Shown here piece after piece: positions 47,452 through 57,076 of a stretch of DNA of 64,000 nt. Made by a program: the position numbers and the translations under genes. The DNA comes from Haloimpatiens massiliensis (GTDB taxonomy: Bacteria; Bacillota; Clostridia; Clostridiales; Clostridiaceae), in NCBI RefSeq assembly GCF_900184255.1, contig NZ_LT854637.1, positions 183,963 through 247,962 of the forward strand, in the 5' to 3' direction. The notes beneath the pieces are model-generated. The model made no database searches. It was not told the origin of the DNA and saw only the letters and a program-made list of their open reading frames with translations. How positions within the stretch are numbered: position 1 is the first letter of the stretch; each line of letters opens with the position of its first letter.

Positions 47452-47496
47452 AATTATTACTGGAATTTAGTTCCAGTAATAATTTTATTTTTTCTT
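47452..47496 (+). terminator. Terminator after hydrogenase gene
   Basis: AAATTATTACTGGAA pairs perfectly with TTCCAGTAATAATTT around a five-base loop, followed by a T-rich tail. In the rest of the gap, a small GCCCGTTAGGGC hairpin at 47529-47540 is the only other structure. Confidence 0.93.
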
Positions 47497-47644
47497 AGGA
47501 ATTTAAAAAAATTGACTAAAAAAAAGAGCCCGTTAGGGCCTGAAAAATCAGAGAGTAGATGTTTGAGGAAAATATTACAAGTTATATTTTGGAAACGTAT
47601 TTTTGGTATAATTATTTGTAAAAACTAGAATAGGATTGATATAA

Positions 47645-48619
47645 ATGCGTGGAGTAATAAAACAAATATTTATTGATAATTGGGAAAAATTCCGTGAAAT
47701 AAATAAAGGCAAAATCAGAGCTAACATAGATAGAGAAGTTTACAAAATGATTAACTGTGGGTCGCTAGACAATGGGTTTATTGAATTTAAGTGTGAGAGT
47801 TGTGGAGAAATTAAGAGAGTTGGTTTCAGATGTAAAAGCAGATTTTGTACGTCTTGTGGCAAGAAAAAATCTGAAGAATGGTCAGATGAAATGGTGGCGA
47901 GGCTCATTAACTCAAAACATAGACATATGGTATTCACCATCCCAGAAGAGTTAAGAATATACTTTGCCCGTGATAGAAAATTACTATCTTTATTGCCGCA
48001 ATGTTCATCTAAAGCAATTGTGAGTTGGTTTAAAGATTTAAATAAAAAAGAATGTTTTACTCCAGGAATAATATCAGTTATTCATACTTTTGGTAGAGAT
48101 TTAAAGTGGAATCCCCATGTATATTTGATTGTTACCGAAGGTGGGGCAGGTGAAATTACAGCTTGGAAAAATATCAAGCATATAAACTATACAGCATTAA
48201 GAAAAAGATGGCAGAAAATATTGTTAGATGAGATAGGAAATAACATTAAGAGTGACAGAAAGAAGTTTAAAAAATTAAAAAATGAACTGTATAAAAAATT
48301 TAAAAATGGATTTTATGTATATGGAAAAGGAAAAATAAAAACAGCAAAGGAAGAAGGAAGATATGTTGGAAGATATACTGCAAGGCCAGCAATAGCTGAA
48401 TCAAGAATAATGCTTACATTTGGTGTGAATCCTTTAAGATGTGAGAAGTGTGAAGCACAAATGAAATTTCATGATATATATTATAAAAATAAAAGAGTAA
48501 GAGAAAAATTTAGAGAAAAAATAATGGATGAAAATGAGAGAAAAATAGAAGAGTTAATGTACAGTTATGGTGTTATTAAAGGTATAATTCGTGATAAAAT
48601 AGAGCCATTATATATATAA
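47645..48619 (+). pseudogene. IS91-family transposase, internally deleted
   Basis: A 324-residue remnant of a Y2-type rolling-circle transposase. The N-terminal zinc-binding domain is complete (CESCGEIKRVGFRCKSRFCT, SCGKKKSEEW). The HUH motif region reads LKWNPHVYLIVTEGG, where the second His of the expected H-hydrophobic-H is Tyr. GRYVGRYTARPAIAESRI is followed directly by MLTFGVNPLRCEKC, so about 100 residues of the usual C-terminal part are missing without a frame change. The C-terminal zinc ribbon (CEKCEAQMKFHDIYYK) remains. With both defects it should be inactive. Confidence 0.75.
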
Positions 48620-48634
48620 ATGGGGGTTATTGAT

Positions 48635-48904
48635 ATGGCAAGAAATATTAAGAAAGTAAAAGATAAATAAAGAGCAAAATACAAAGCAAAAATAAAAGAA
48701 AAACAAATTAAGGAGAAGGATATTTTGTATATATGTACAGAATGTGGGATAAAAGAATATATACCAAGAGATGTGGTTGAAATGTTTGATGAAATAGATG
48801 ATGAAAATATAATAGAGCCACCTACATTTAGTTGTGAAAAATGTGGAGCTATAATGAGACCCCAAAAATATGAAGGTGTTCATGGGATAACATATGAATT
48901 TTAA
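48635..48904 (+). pseudogene. Small zinc-ribbon protein gene with nonsense codon
   Basis: An 89-codon frame begins MARNIKKVKDK, stops at TAA 48668-48670 and then continues in the same frame to 48904. It encodes a Lys-rich segment, CTECGIKEYIPRDVVEMFDE, and CEKCGAIMRPQKYEGVHG. The two CxxC pairs form a likely zinc ribbon. It lies 15 bases behind the IS91 transposase and was probably its accessory gene. The stretch 48905-49155 contains no gene; a small GC-richer segment (GAGCGAAGCGAAATAACGCG) at 49009-49028 may be an IS91 end. Confidence 0.6.
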
Positions 48905-49155
48905 AGATAAAAACATTAATATGTTACCGCATAAAAAGTATATATAAATTTGATAATAAAAAATATAATAAAGCAGCCTAGTTAAAGAGTTTTGCCAAAA
49001 GAAGTTGAGCGAAGCGAAATAACGCGGCAATAGCCACTTTTTTATTTTAGGTTATTACTAAAAATATGAAGTATAGCTTTATCTTGTTATTATTATTTGT
49101 ATAATTTTTATTATTATGCATATATATATAAATTAGTACAAGCTTAAAATTTATT

Positions 49156-50238
49156 TTACATATATTGTTCAAGTCTATCCTTATGCATTATATTAAGTTG
49201 AGTTAAGATCCAACACCAATTTTGACGTGGAGAAGTCCACTTAAGCATAATCTGCTCAGTAGCTAGATATAGAGCTTTCATTAAGGAGTCATCTGTAGGA
49301 AAAACAGTTCTTATTTTAGTGAATTTTCTAAGCTGCCTGTTAAAGCCTTCTAATGCATTAGTTGTATATATTATTTTTCGAATTTCTGGTGCAAAGTTAA
49401 AATAAGTAGATAAATTATCCCAATTATTGTTCCATGACTGTATAACTATGGGATATTTATCACCCCAAGTAGCTTCTAATGATTGCAACGCTTGAGTTGC
49501 CATAGTTTCATTAACTGCTTGATATACAGTTTTTAAATCTTTCATAAAAGCTCTCATGTCCTTTGAAGCTATATATTTTATAGAATTTCTTATTTGGTGT
49601 ATTATACAACTTTGTATATTGACCTCTGGAAAAACAGTTTTAATAGCTTCTGGAAGCCCTTTAAGTCCATCCATACATGCTATTAATATATCCTTAACTC
49701 CTCTGTTTTTAAGGTCATTGCAAACTGATAATCAAAACTTTGCTCCCTCTTGTTCACCAACCCATATACCAAGAATATCTTTATACCCTTTCATATTAAG
49801 TGCCATGCATATATAGGCCGCTTTACTAACAATTCTATGTTCATCTCTAACTTTAAAATGAATATCATCCACAGACATACCTCTTGCATATAAGCCTATA
49901 ACTTTCTTATCAAGTTCGTTGCATACTGTTTCATATTTTCTAACAATCTTTGGTTCAAACTCTGCATTTCTATCTCTTGGTACAGATACATCCACTTCAC
50001 CAAAACTGGTTTTAATTTTCTTAGGGCTATATCCATTTCTATAATTTTTTTCTTCTTGGATCTGTCTTTCATACCTCTCTCTTCCCAAATGTTCTTCCAT
50101 TTCAGCCTCTAAGAATTGTTGAATTATACCTCCAAATAATCTTTGCATTAAACCATTCTTGTCTACTAGGTCCTCCATACTTTTACACTTCTTTAATTCT
50201 TTATTCAAATTAATATCAGGTATTTCTAATGGGTTCAT
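49156..50238 (-). pseudogene. IS256-family transposase with nonsense codon
   Basis: A complete ~360-codon mutator-type transposase frame with one TGA at 49732-49734, where the family has Trp (AKF, stop, LSVCNDLKNRG). The N-terminal half has LGRERYERQIQEEKNYRNGY, SFGEVDVSVPRDRNAEFEP and ARGMSVDDI; the C-terminal half has ACMDGLKGLPEAI, CIIHQIRNSIKYI and YTTNALEGFNRQLRKF with the last acidic residue. Everything else seems intact, so a TGG to TGA change is the only lesion. Its right end lies within IS66 sequence. Confidence 0.85.
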
Positions 50239-50301
50239 TTTTTTCTCTCCTTTTACAAATTATTTTGTAGTTATTATTTCCATTAATGTAAGCTATACAT
50301 A

Positions 50302-50356
50302 CATAAAAAAGAACATCCGTAGATTTGTTTACACAAATCTATGGATGTTCCCCTTT
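50302..50356. repeat. IS256 end within IS66 (inverted repeat)
   Basis: GAACATCCGTAGATTTGT and ACAAATCTATGGATGTTC pair with one mismatch around TTTAC. This is the upstream end of the IS256 element; no matching end was found at its other side near 49030-49155, so that end is lost or strongly changed. Confidence 0.55.
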
Positions 50357-50831
50357 TACAATGAGGACATATTTTAACTTCTGCTCTATGCTCTACAATT
50401 TTAACTTTGATATCTGGTACATCTATAATTTGACGAACAATATATCTTTCGGGAGAGACATTTTTTAGGGATGCTCCGCATTCAGTACAGTGTTTTACAG
50501 TATGAATTTCAATTTCACCAGGAGTATCATTTAGCCACAGTGTTGTTCCTTCATGATCTTATTGACCACCAGGTTTTTTACCTGATTTTGTTCTTAAACT
50601 TTTAGTTTTCTTTTTGAAACCATCTGACGATGGAGGGTTACTGCTGTTATTACTAGTTTTATTGACTTGATTTTCTAATAATTTTACACGCTCGGTTAGA
50701 GCCTTGTTATCTTTTGAAAGTGTTTCCACTTGAGAATTTAGTGTTTTAATTTGGTTTGATAATTCCTTAATAACACTTATAACTCGAGATATACCTTGAT
50801 TATAAATTTCAATAATTTTGCCTTCGCTCAC
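50357..50831 (-). pseudogene. IS66-family transposase fragment
   Basis: The N-terminal third of an IS66 TnpC-type transposase: a leucine-zipper-like coiled coil (LSNQIKTLNSQVETLSKDNK), then NSSNPPSSDGFKKK and GKKPGGQ. A TAA follows in place of Lys (50559-50561), and the frame continues HEGTTLWLNDTPGEIEIHTV, CTECGASL and VEHRAEVKICPHCK. At that point the IS256 end begins, so IS256 was inserted into it. The DDE part is gone. Confidence 0.8.
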
Positions 50832-50937
50832 TACGTGCCACCACTTATCATTAGTTTTTGCAAGACATGTTTTATGATATCAAAAAACAATGATAAATAG
50901 AAGGGGCATTTTTAATAAAATAATAATAACATGGAAT

Positions 50938-51015
50938 TTAAGTTATTTTAATAGCTGAATAGTTATTTTTTTCTAATTCTGTTGTAATATATTCTTGATT
51001 ATTTAGCATAGCCAT
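50938..51015 (-). other. Short open frame of unknown nature
   Basis: A 25-codon frame, MAMLNNQEYITTELEKNNYS and five more residues, with a good AAAAGGAG site seven bases before the ATG on the minus strand. It stands upstream of the IS66 fragment. I do not recognise it; it may be the start of another truncated gene. Confidence 0.25.
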
Positions 51016-51133
51016 TTTCTCCTTTTCTATAAGTTGTTTTGGAAACTCAACTTATTTTAAGGGTTGGCTATGTTTTTTCTATGCTTTTTTATTGGTAATT
51101 TTACCTGTGATATTTAATTTTAATCTTAGGTGT

Positions 51134-51283
51134 CTATGTTTCCTTTTTTACTGTCCGCAGGTCAGCGCTCATTATTGGATCATTACTGTTTATTCCATTT
51201 TTAATGTATGCTGGAATTACTTCTTGGTAAATATCATTAACAATGACAAATATGACAGTTATAAAGTCTTTTAGATCTTCTAT
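51134..51283 (-). pseudogene. DDE transposase N-terminal remnant, IS982-like
   Basis: The minus strand encodes IEDLKDFITVIFVIVNDIYQ, EVIPAYIKNGINSNDPIMSA before a stop. The I-D-L-Y--VIP pattern resembles the N-terminus of IS982/IS4-type transposases, which continues LSDSEIITI; here it breaks off at MSADLRTVKK. No further part was found. Confidence 0.45.
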
Positions 51284-51543
51284 AGCTGTGATATAGAATC
51301 AGTTTTGAAAAGCTCTAGCATATATGTTTCCCCCTATCATTAAGAGTGGTCGTGCTTTTCTAATGATACGATAACATGTTTCGCTATGGTTTTTATATTT
51401 GTAAATAATACAGTGCATTTAACTAGCACAACAAGTTAATTTAAAAAAGAAGTATGGCTCGGCTCATATATAACTTTCTAGTGTAAGTTTTTAAAATTTA
51501 GAAAACTACATTTTTTATATGTTATTTGAATAATACTAGTATG

Positions 51544-51572
51544 TTACATAAGATATTTTAAATTGATATAAT
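51544..51572 (+). promoter_or_regulatory. Promoter upstream of six-cysteine peptide gene
   Basis: TTACAT and TATAAT with 17 bases between, about 100 bases before the peptide start. The stretch 51300-51540 shows no gene. Confidence 0.5.
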
Positions 51573-51675
51573 GTAAAATATTTAGAGTTTATGAACTAAA
51601 AGGAGGAAAATGTAAAAATATGTAGAAATGTTATTATGATGAATTAATATTTTAATAAAAGGAGATGTTGGTTAT

Positions 51676-51852
51676 ATGAAGATAATTCAACCTGCTAAAT
51701 TAAAGCTAAAGAAAAAAATTAATAAGGATAATGGAGAGGTCACAGTAATGAGTTCTCAATGTGATATTTTAGAATTTGGATGTGGGCAAACCTGTCCAAT
51801 ACAAGGGTGTCCAGGAAAATGGGGATTTATAAGTGCCTGTAAATGTTTTTAA
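51676..51852 (+). CDS. Six-cysteine RiPP precursor candidate
   Basis: A 58-residue peptide. The leader of about 28 residues is Lys/Ile-rich without Cys (MKIIQPAKLKLKKKINKDNG); the core has six cysteines at 29, 36, 40, 45, 55 and 57 in the pattern C-x6-C-x3-C-x4-C-x9-C-x-C, ending CKCF. Gly and Pro fill the gaps. The ATG at 51676 follows AAAAGGAG with a wide 11-base spacing. The next complete gene is a radical SAM/SPASM enzyme and then an ABC exporter, so a thioether-bridged peptide (sactipeptide or ranthipeptide type) is plausible. The precursor role is inferred from size, composition and neighbours; I do not recognise the family. Confidence 0.65.
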   Translation: MKIIQPAKLKLKKKINKDNGEVTVMSSQCDILEFGCGQTCPIQGCPGKWGFISACKCF

Positions 51853-51912
51853 TTTTTACACTATATAAATTACCAGTAGATAGTCAGTTGTTCTAAAAAG
51901 TATGTTTTAAGG

Positions 51913-51956
51913 AGCACCTTATTTTCAAATTATTATATATCTGATAGTAAGGTGCT
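51913..51956 (+). terminator. Inverted repeat after six-cysteine peptide gene
   Basis: AGCACCTTA pairs perfectly with TAAGGTGCT around a 26-base AT-rich loop; no T-run follows. It could be a weak terminator or processing site that makes the precursor transcript more abundant than the downstream genes. Confidence 0.45.
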
Positions 51957-53531
51957 AATACTAAATTTAGGAATATTAAAAATAAAGTTATAATTTTTAT
52001 AAGTATGAAACTTTTATGCTGACTTGAAATATTTTATATAAATATGACCTCTATATATTTTAAAAGTCTTTTTAAAACATTTTAAATTTTTATTCTATTA
52101 AAGGCAGGTATTGTATGTATTCATAATTAAAGTTATTTTTATTATCGGTAAAATAAATTTTAAATAGGTTTACTCAGTTTAAGATTAAGTTATATTTAGT
52201 GGTTTTTCCAATATATGAGTATTACATAGGGTATGCGACATTAAGCTTATTTTTAGAAATGCTTAAATTTATTATTATTATATTTGGATATTTTCCCGAT
52301 ATAGTTGTAGTTTAGTATTTCATTAAAAGATAGCTATATTTTTACTTATGGAATGGTGATGTATCTTAATTTTTAAAAATCGACAATAAAAGTAAATTGA
52401 AATTTTTTAGATGCATAAATAATTAAAATTAATAGATTAATTATGAAAAGTTAGCTATTACAATAAGAAATTTACAAATTTAGACACTAGCCGGTTTAAT
52501 TTCATATTTGATTTTAAATTTAGGCATGACAAAAAATATTTAAATAGTATATTTTTAAGTTATTAGATTACTAATAGTCCATTAGATTTTTTAATGTTAT
52601 TAAATTTCAATCTACCTACTTCACAAGATGATAAATTATTTAAAGAAGAGGCGTATAATGAAAAATAGGCATAAATATAAGGATATTAGTTATGCAATCA
52701 TAATAAATTTGAATTCTAATATGTTTATAACCAGGAAGTTCATTGCATGATGACAGTCATTAGAAATTTATAGATTTACTAATAACTAGGTTTTACTATT
52801 GTTTAATACTGAATAAAATTGATAACTATTTCTGGAGGAAGTTAGATAATAAAAATGCGGTAATGATTTATTACTAACCCAATATAATGTTTTTTATCTT
52901 TTGTAAAAATTATAATTTCATCAACATGCTACTTGTAGTAGCAAATAAATTTATAGATAAAAGCACATTATCATGTATTTTTTAAATATTGAGTAAATTT
53001 TTTGATGTAAGATGCAATTGTAATATAGAATGTTTTAGTATTTACTGTGATTTCTAAATATTCGGAAATTACTTTTTTGAAGAGTAATATGAAAATATAA
53101 GGTTAAAGCATTGAGTATAAAAAGAATAGGATATCTGATACTTTAAAGTTGTTTTATTCTAGATTAGGCGATGAGATTAAGGAATTATATCTTAAGACGC
53201 TTTAGCTTGAATAATTATATGATTAATATGGATATTTAGGTTAACAATAATGTATATATGTAGGTATTCAGTGAACTTAAGTTTCTTTCTTAATAGTAGT
53301 ATACCAAAATTGATGTTTAGAATTAGTATATTGATATTTTTTTATTATCATTTTTATTTTTAATAAACTGATATAGTTTTTTACTGTGGCATATGGTACA
53401 GCTTGATGTAACTCTTGATATTGAACCTTCAACTTCTAAAGGGAAATAATGTTTTGTGGTGAAGTTATTTAACTATAAGGTTAAGATAGTTAAATATTTA
53501 TATAAGAAATTAAGAATAGGGGGAATTTTAT
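51957..53531. other. 1.6-kb very AT-rich stretch without genes
   Basis: Every frame has frequent stops. I see no Cys-rich peptide, no transposase fragment and no RNA motif. The sequence looks like old decayed DNA between precursor and enzyme. The radical SAM gene has GGGGG about eight bases before its ATG, but no strong promoter is clear. Confidence 0.5.
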
Positions 53532-54845
53532 ATGTTGTTAAAAAAATCAAAATTTAACATTAAAGTAGATAAGGATTCTAAGGGAAATCAATTAATATTT
53601 AATACATTAACTAATGCGTTTGCATTATTTGATGAAGAAACGTTGAAAGCAATAGATGAAATTGAATATTTGAAAAATTATGAGGAAAAGTTTAATAAAA
53701 AAATAGTAGAAAATATTATGCTGGCTTTTGAAAATGGTTTCTTAATAGAACAAGATTTAAATGAGTTAGATATTCTCAAATATTATAGAGAAGTAGGTAG
53801 ATTTACTAAAGAGACACTAGCTATAACAATAGCTGTAACAATGAATTGTAATATGAATTGTCCTTATTGTTTTGAGAAGAAAAACACTAAAAGAATGGAG
53901 GAAAATGTAAAGATAAAATTAATCGAGTTCATTGAAAATTCATTAAAATCAAGTAATACTAAATCATTATCAATAACTTGGTTTGGAGGAGAACCACTAT
54001 TAGAGTTAAATACAATAGTAGAGTTATCTGAAAGTTTTATAGAAATATGTGAAAGATTAAATGTTAAATATAATACTAAGATTATAACAAATGGAGTTTT
54101 ATTAGACAGAAATACTGCACAAATATTGTTAGAGAAGTGTAAAATAAAAAATGTTCAAATTACATTAGATGGATTAAGAGATACTAATGATAAAAGAAGA
54201 CATTTAAAAAATAATAAAAGTAGTTTTGATATTATTTGTAAAAATATAAAAACAACTCAAGATATAATGGATATTTTACTAAGAGTTAATATAGATAAAA
54301 ATAACTCAAAAGAAGCAAAAGAAATAGTGGAATACTTTTATTCCAATGAGTTCAAGATTAAAAATATAGCTTTTGCTCCTGTTACGTTTATATATGAAGA
54401 TGATAAAAATAAAGATAATTGTTATAGTAAAGATGAATTTTATAATTTATTACCTCAGTGGGAGGAATATGCTTTTAATAGATTTCATTATATTGAAACA
54501 CCAAGTACTGTTCCAGTTGCTTGTGGAGCACTTTCAATTAACTGTTTTGGAATAGATCCTGAAGGATATATATATAGATGTTGGACTGATATAGGCATTA
54601 AAGATAAAAATTCAGGTGATATTTTTTATGGAGAAAAACTAGATGGCTATACATTAAAGTGGTTAATTGAAGATATTGAAGATGAATGTAAAAAGTGTAT
54701 ATTATTGCCTATTTGCCAAGGAGGTTGTTCATATCATAAGTTTAATGGGAAAGGTGATTCGTTTAGATGTGCTAGTAATGAGAAAGTAATAATTGAAGGC
54801 TTAAAGAGATATTACAGAAAGTATTTAAAAGATGAAATAGTTTAA
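53532..54845 (+). CDS. Radical SAM/SPASM peptide maturase
   Basis: A 437-residue enzyme. Residues 1-95 resemble the small recognition domain that binds leader peptides (LIFNTLTNAFALFDEETLK). The 4Fe-4S motif is CNMNCPYC (Cys106, Cys110, Cys113), WFGGEP follows near 155, and ITLDGLRDTND near 215. The SPASM domain has CGALSINCFGIDPEGYIYRC, then CKKC, CQGGC and a last Cys (FRC), enough for two auxiliary clusters. The organisation is that of anaerobic sulfatase maturases and thioether-forming RiPP enzymes; the leader-like N-terminus and neighbours favour peptide modification. ATG 53532 follows AGGGGGAATTTTAT. Confidence 0.85.
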   Translation: MLLKKSKFNIKVDKDSKGNQLIFNTLTNAFALFDEETLKAIDEIEYLKNYEEKFNKKIVENIMLAFENGFLIEQDLNELDILKYYREVGRFTKETLAITIAVTMNCNMNCPYCFEKKNTKRMEENVKIKLIEFIENSLKSSNTKSLSITWFGGEPLLELNTIVELSESFIEICERLNVKYNTKIITNGVLLDRNTAQILLEKCKIKNVQITLDGLRDTNDKRRHLKNNKSSFDIICKNIKTTQDIMDILLRVNIDKNNSKEAKEIVEYFYSNEFKIKNIAFAPVTFIYEDDKNKDNCYSKDEFYNLLPQWEEYAFNRFHYIETPSTVPVACGALSINCFGIDPEGYIYRCWTDIGIKDKNSGDIFYGEKLDGYTLKWLIEDIEDECKKCILLPICQGGCSYHKFNGKGDSFRCASNEKVIIEGLKRYYRKYLKDEIV

Positions 54846-55430
54846 TATACTGAAGAATATAGAAAATTATAAAATAACAATAAAAAAATAATACGCTGAT
54901 TTAAGAAAGTAAACTTAAGTTTTCCAAATGTAGTAATTAAAGCAACTTGCAATTTTATTGAGAGCTTGTATTATTATGTTTTTTACGACATGCAGTATTT
55001 CAAAAAATTCCATTAATATTCAATTAATTAGGTTAAAATTATTATATATTTGTTCGTAAAATGATGTATTAAATTTATGTATACTAAGAAGAGGAGAGAC
55101 TACTATTATTATTTTATATTGGTTTGATTTGTAAAAAAACAATGGTTTTATACCAGTTTAAAGTATTTTTGTATTCTTTATTTATGATATGTACTTAAGC
55201 ATTAGACATGACATAAATTCTAAATGTATCTGAAATATTTATTTAACTTTATCCATGCGTAAATTACGTTATAATAAGTTATTTGTAAAAGATATATTAA
55301 AGTTACATATGGAGAAAGCAAGAATTTATTTTTTATAGTCAATTAGTTTATTAAGTAAATCTTCTCTAATCTCTTCTTAAGGTATAACTCAATATTTAAT
55401 GTTGGCTTATTAATTTTATAGTGTTAATTA
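54846..55430. other. Gap without recognisable genes
   Basis: An AT-rich 585-base stretch between the radical SAM gene and the IS701-like element. No frame of useful length, no repeat and no clear promoter were seen. Frequent stops suggest decayed sequence. Confidence 0.5.
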
Positions 55431-56809
55431 TATAAGTAACTTAACTTCTGCAAAATAAAAAGTTAAATTGGTAGTATTACCAAAAAATAAATATGGCACA
55501 CTGACCTTATCCGTGATATATAAAAGTTACTACTCAATTAAAACACGGGAGGTTGTCAGTATGCCAAGTAAATTTACTAATCATATTGTATCCATTAATG
55601 ATGAACTTTACAATTACTTAAATGATGTAAATTATGGAATGAGTAAACCTCAATTTCATCATATATCCACTATTATTAATGGATTAATAAATTTAGATGG
55701 CACTAAATCTTTATTAAAGATTTCAGAATATATACTAGCTGCTAAAAGCAGCAGTTCCATATATAGATTTTTGAGTAACTCTAAATGGGACGATAGTCTC
55801 ATAGATAGAAATCGTATTAATTATTTAAAACTACATTTTAATAAACTCATAAAGCCTAAATCCGTAGGATTCTTAGTTATAGATGATACTGTTAATCCAA
55901 AAACTCAAGCAAAGAAGATGCAAGGATTAAGCTATAATCATTGCCATACAGAAGGTAAAAATCTTTGGTCCCACTGTGTAGTTACTTCTAATTTTGTAGC
56001 AGAGGATATGTCTATTCCGCTAAACTATAAGTCTTATTTTAACGAAGAAAACTGCAAAAATCATAATAAAAAATTTATGAGTAAACCAGATATAGCTTTA
56101 GGTTTTATTAATTCTTTTGAAAAACCTTCTAACTGCGATAAAATATATTGTCTTACTGATAGTTGGTACACTAGCGAAAAGTTAATTAATGGTTGTATTT
56201 TAAAAGGTTTTAACTTTATTGGGGCTTTAAAATCTAATAGAAAAATCTCTCCATTAGGAATTTCAATGCAAATTAAGGAATTTGCTAAATATATAAATCC
56301 ATCTACCTTAGATGTAGTTACCGTCGAAGGTAAGGATTATAGAGTATATAAATACGAAGGCAAAGTTTCAAAGATTGAAAATGCATTAGCCTTAATTTGC
56401 TATGAAGTTGATGGGGACAGCTTTAAAGAACCAGTATATCTAATGTCTACAGACATAGAACTTAGTAATAAAGCTATAATAAAATACTATCTATATAGAT
56501 GGAACATTGAAACTAATTACAAATATCTTAAAACACACTTAGGTTTTGACGAATATAAAGTTCAAGGTATACTCTCTATCGAGAGGTATTTTCTACTTAC
56601 ATTTTTAGCAATCAATTTTTTAGAGATTTATAGATTATATAATCCTAAAAAACTTGAAACCATTGGTGATACTATAAAGTCTATAAAAAGCCTATCGGCT
56701 AAAGAATTGGTGCGTTTTGTTTATGAGGAAGCTAAAAATGATATACCTTTAGACACAATACTTGCTGAATTAAAATTAGTTTCTTAAAAAATTTTGTAAG
56801 TTACTTATA
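55431..56809 (+). mobile_element. IS701-like insertion sequence, complete
   Basis: About 1.38 kb, bounded by TATAAGTAACTTAAC on the left and GTAAGTTACTTATA on the right, which are complementary over 12-13 bases. It contains one transposase gene. No target duplication is evident. It separates the radical SAM enzyme from the ABC exporter of the putative peptide locus. The gap up to 57076 contains no gene. Confidence 0.75.
55561..56787 (+). CDS. IS701/IS4-like DDE transposase
   Basis: A 408-residue transposase without visible damage. The DDE residues appear in VGFLVIDDTVNPK (first Asp), YCLTDSWYTSEKL (second Asp) and YLYRWNIETNYKYLKTHLGF (Glu, in the Y-(x)-W-x-I-E signature). The ATG at 55561 is preferred over earlier in-frame starts because GGGAGGTTG precedes it. 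The family is related to, but clearly different from, the minus-strand transposase at 62426. It is likely to be mobile. Confidence 0.87.
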   Translation: MPSKFTNHIVSINDELYNYLNDVNYGMSKPQFHHISTIINGLINLDGTKSLLKISEYILAAKSSSSIYRFLSNSKWDDSLIDRNRINYLKLHFNKLIKPKSVGFLVIDDTVNPKTQAKKMQGLSYNHCHTEGKNLWSHCVVTSNFVAEDMSIPLNYKSYFNEENCKNHNKKFMSKPDIALGFINSFEKPSNCDKIYCLTDSWYTSEKLINGCILKGFNFIGALKSNRKISPLGISMQIKEFAKYINPSTLDVVTVEGKDYRVYKYEGKVSKIENALALICYEVDGDSFKEPVYLMSTDIELSNKAIIKYYLYRWNIETNYKYLKTHLGFDEYKVQGILSIERYFLLTFLAINFLEIYRLYNPKKLETIGDTIKSIKSLSAKELVRFVYEEAKNDIPLDTILAELKLVS

Positions 56810-57076
56810 GGGAAAGTATAGAATTAAATGCTGTAACTATATTCCTATTAAAGAACTTACATCTATATTTGGGTTTTTAGCTTTTAAAATTAAAGAAGTT
56901 AAGTAAGTAATTATAAAGTTCATCGTTAATACTGAAAAGTTAGTGTGTTATATTTATTTTTTATTTTATAAAGTTAAAAAAATTGAATTTATTATGAAAG
57001 TTATTTTATCATCAGAGGATTAAAAAAGCAATATTCATATAAGTTTATCAAACATAATTGTACATATGGAGGATTT

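Noticed and set aside
48608..49030. A 140-codon minus-strand frame
   Set aside because: Phe/Tyr/Ile-rich shadow of the zinc-ribbon pseudogene on the other strand, without a start signal.
49732..49734. UGA read as Trp, since two transposases have TGA in place of TGG
   Set aside because: Intact genes use TGG for Trp, and other stops of different type occur in the same elements; G-to-A changes explain it.
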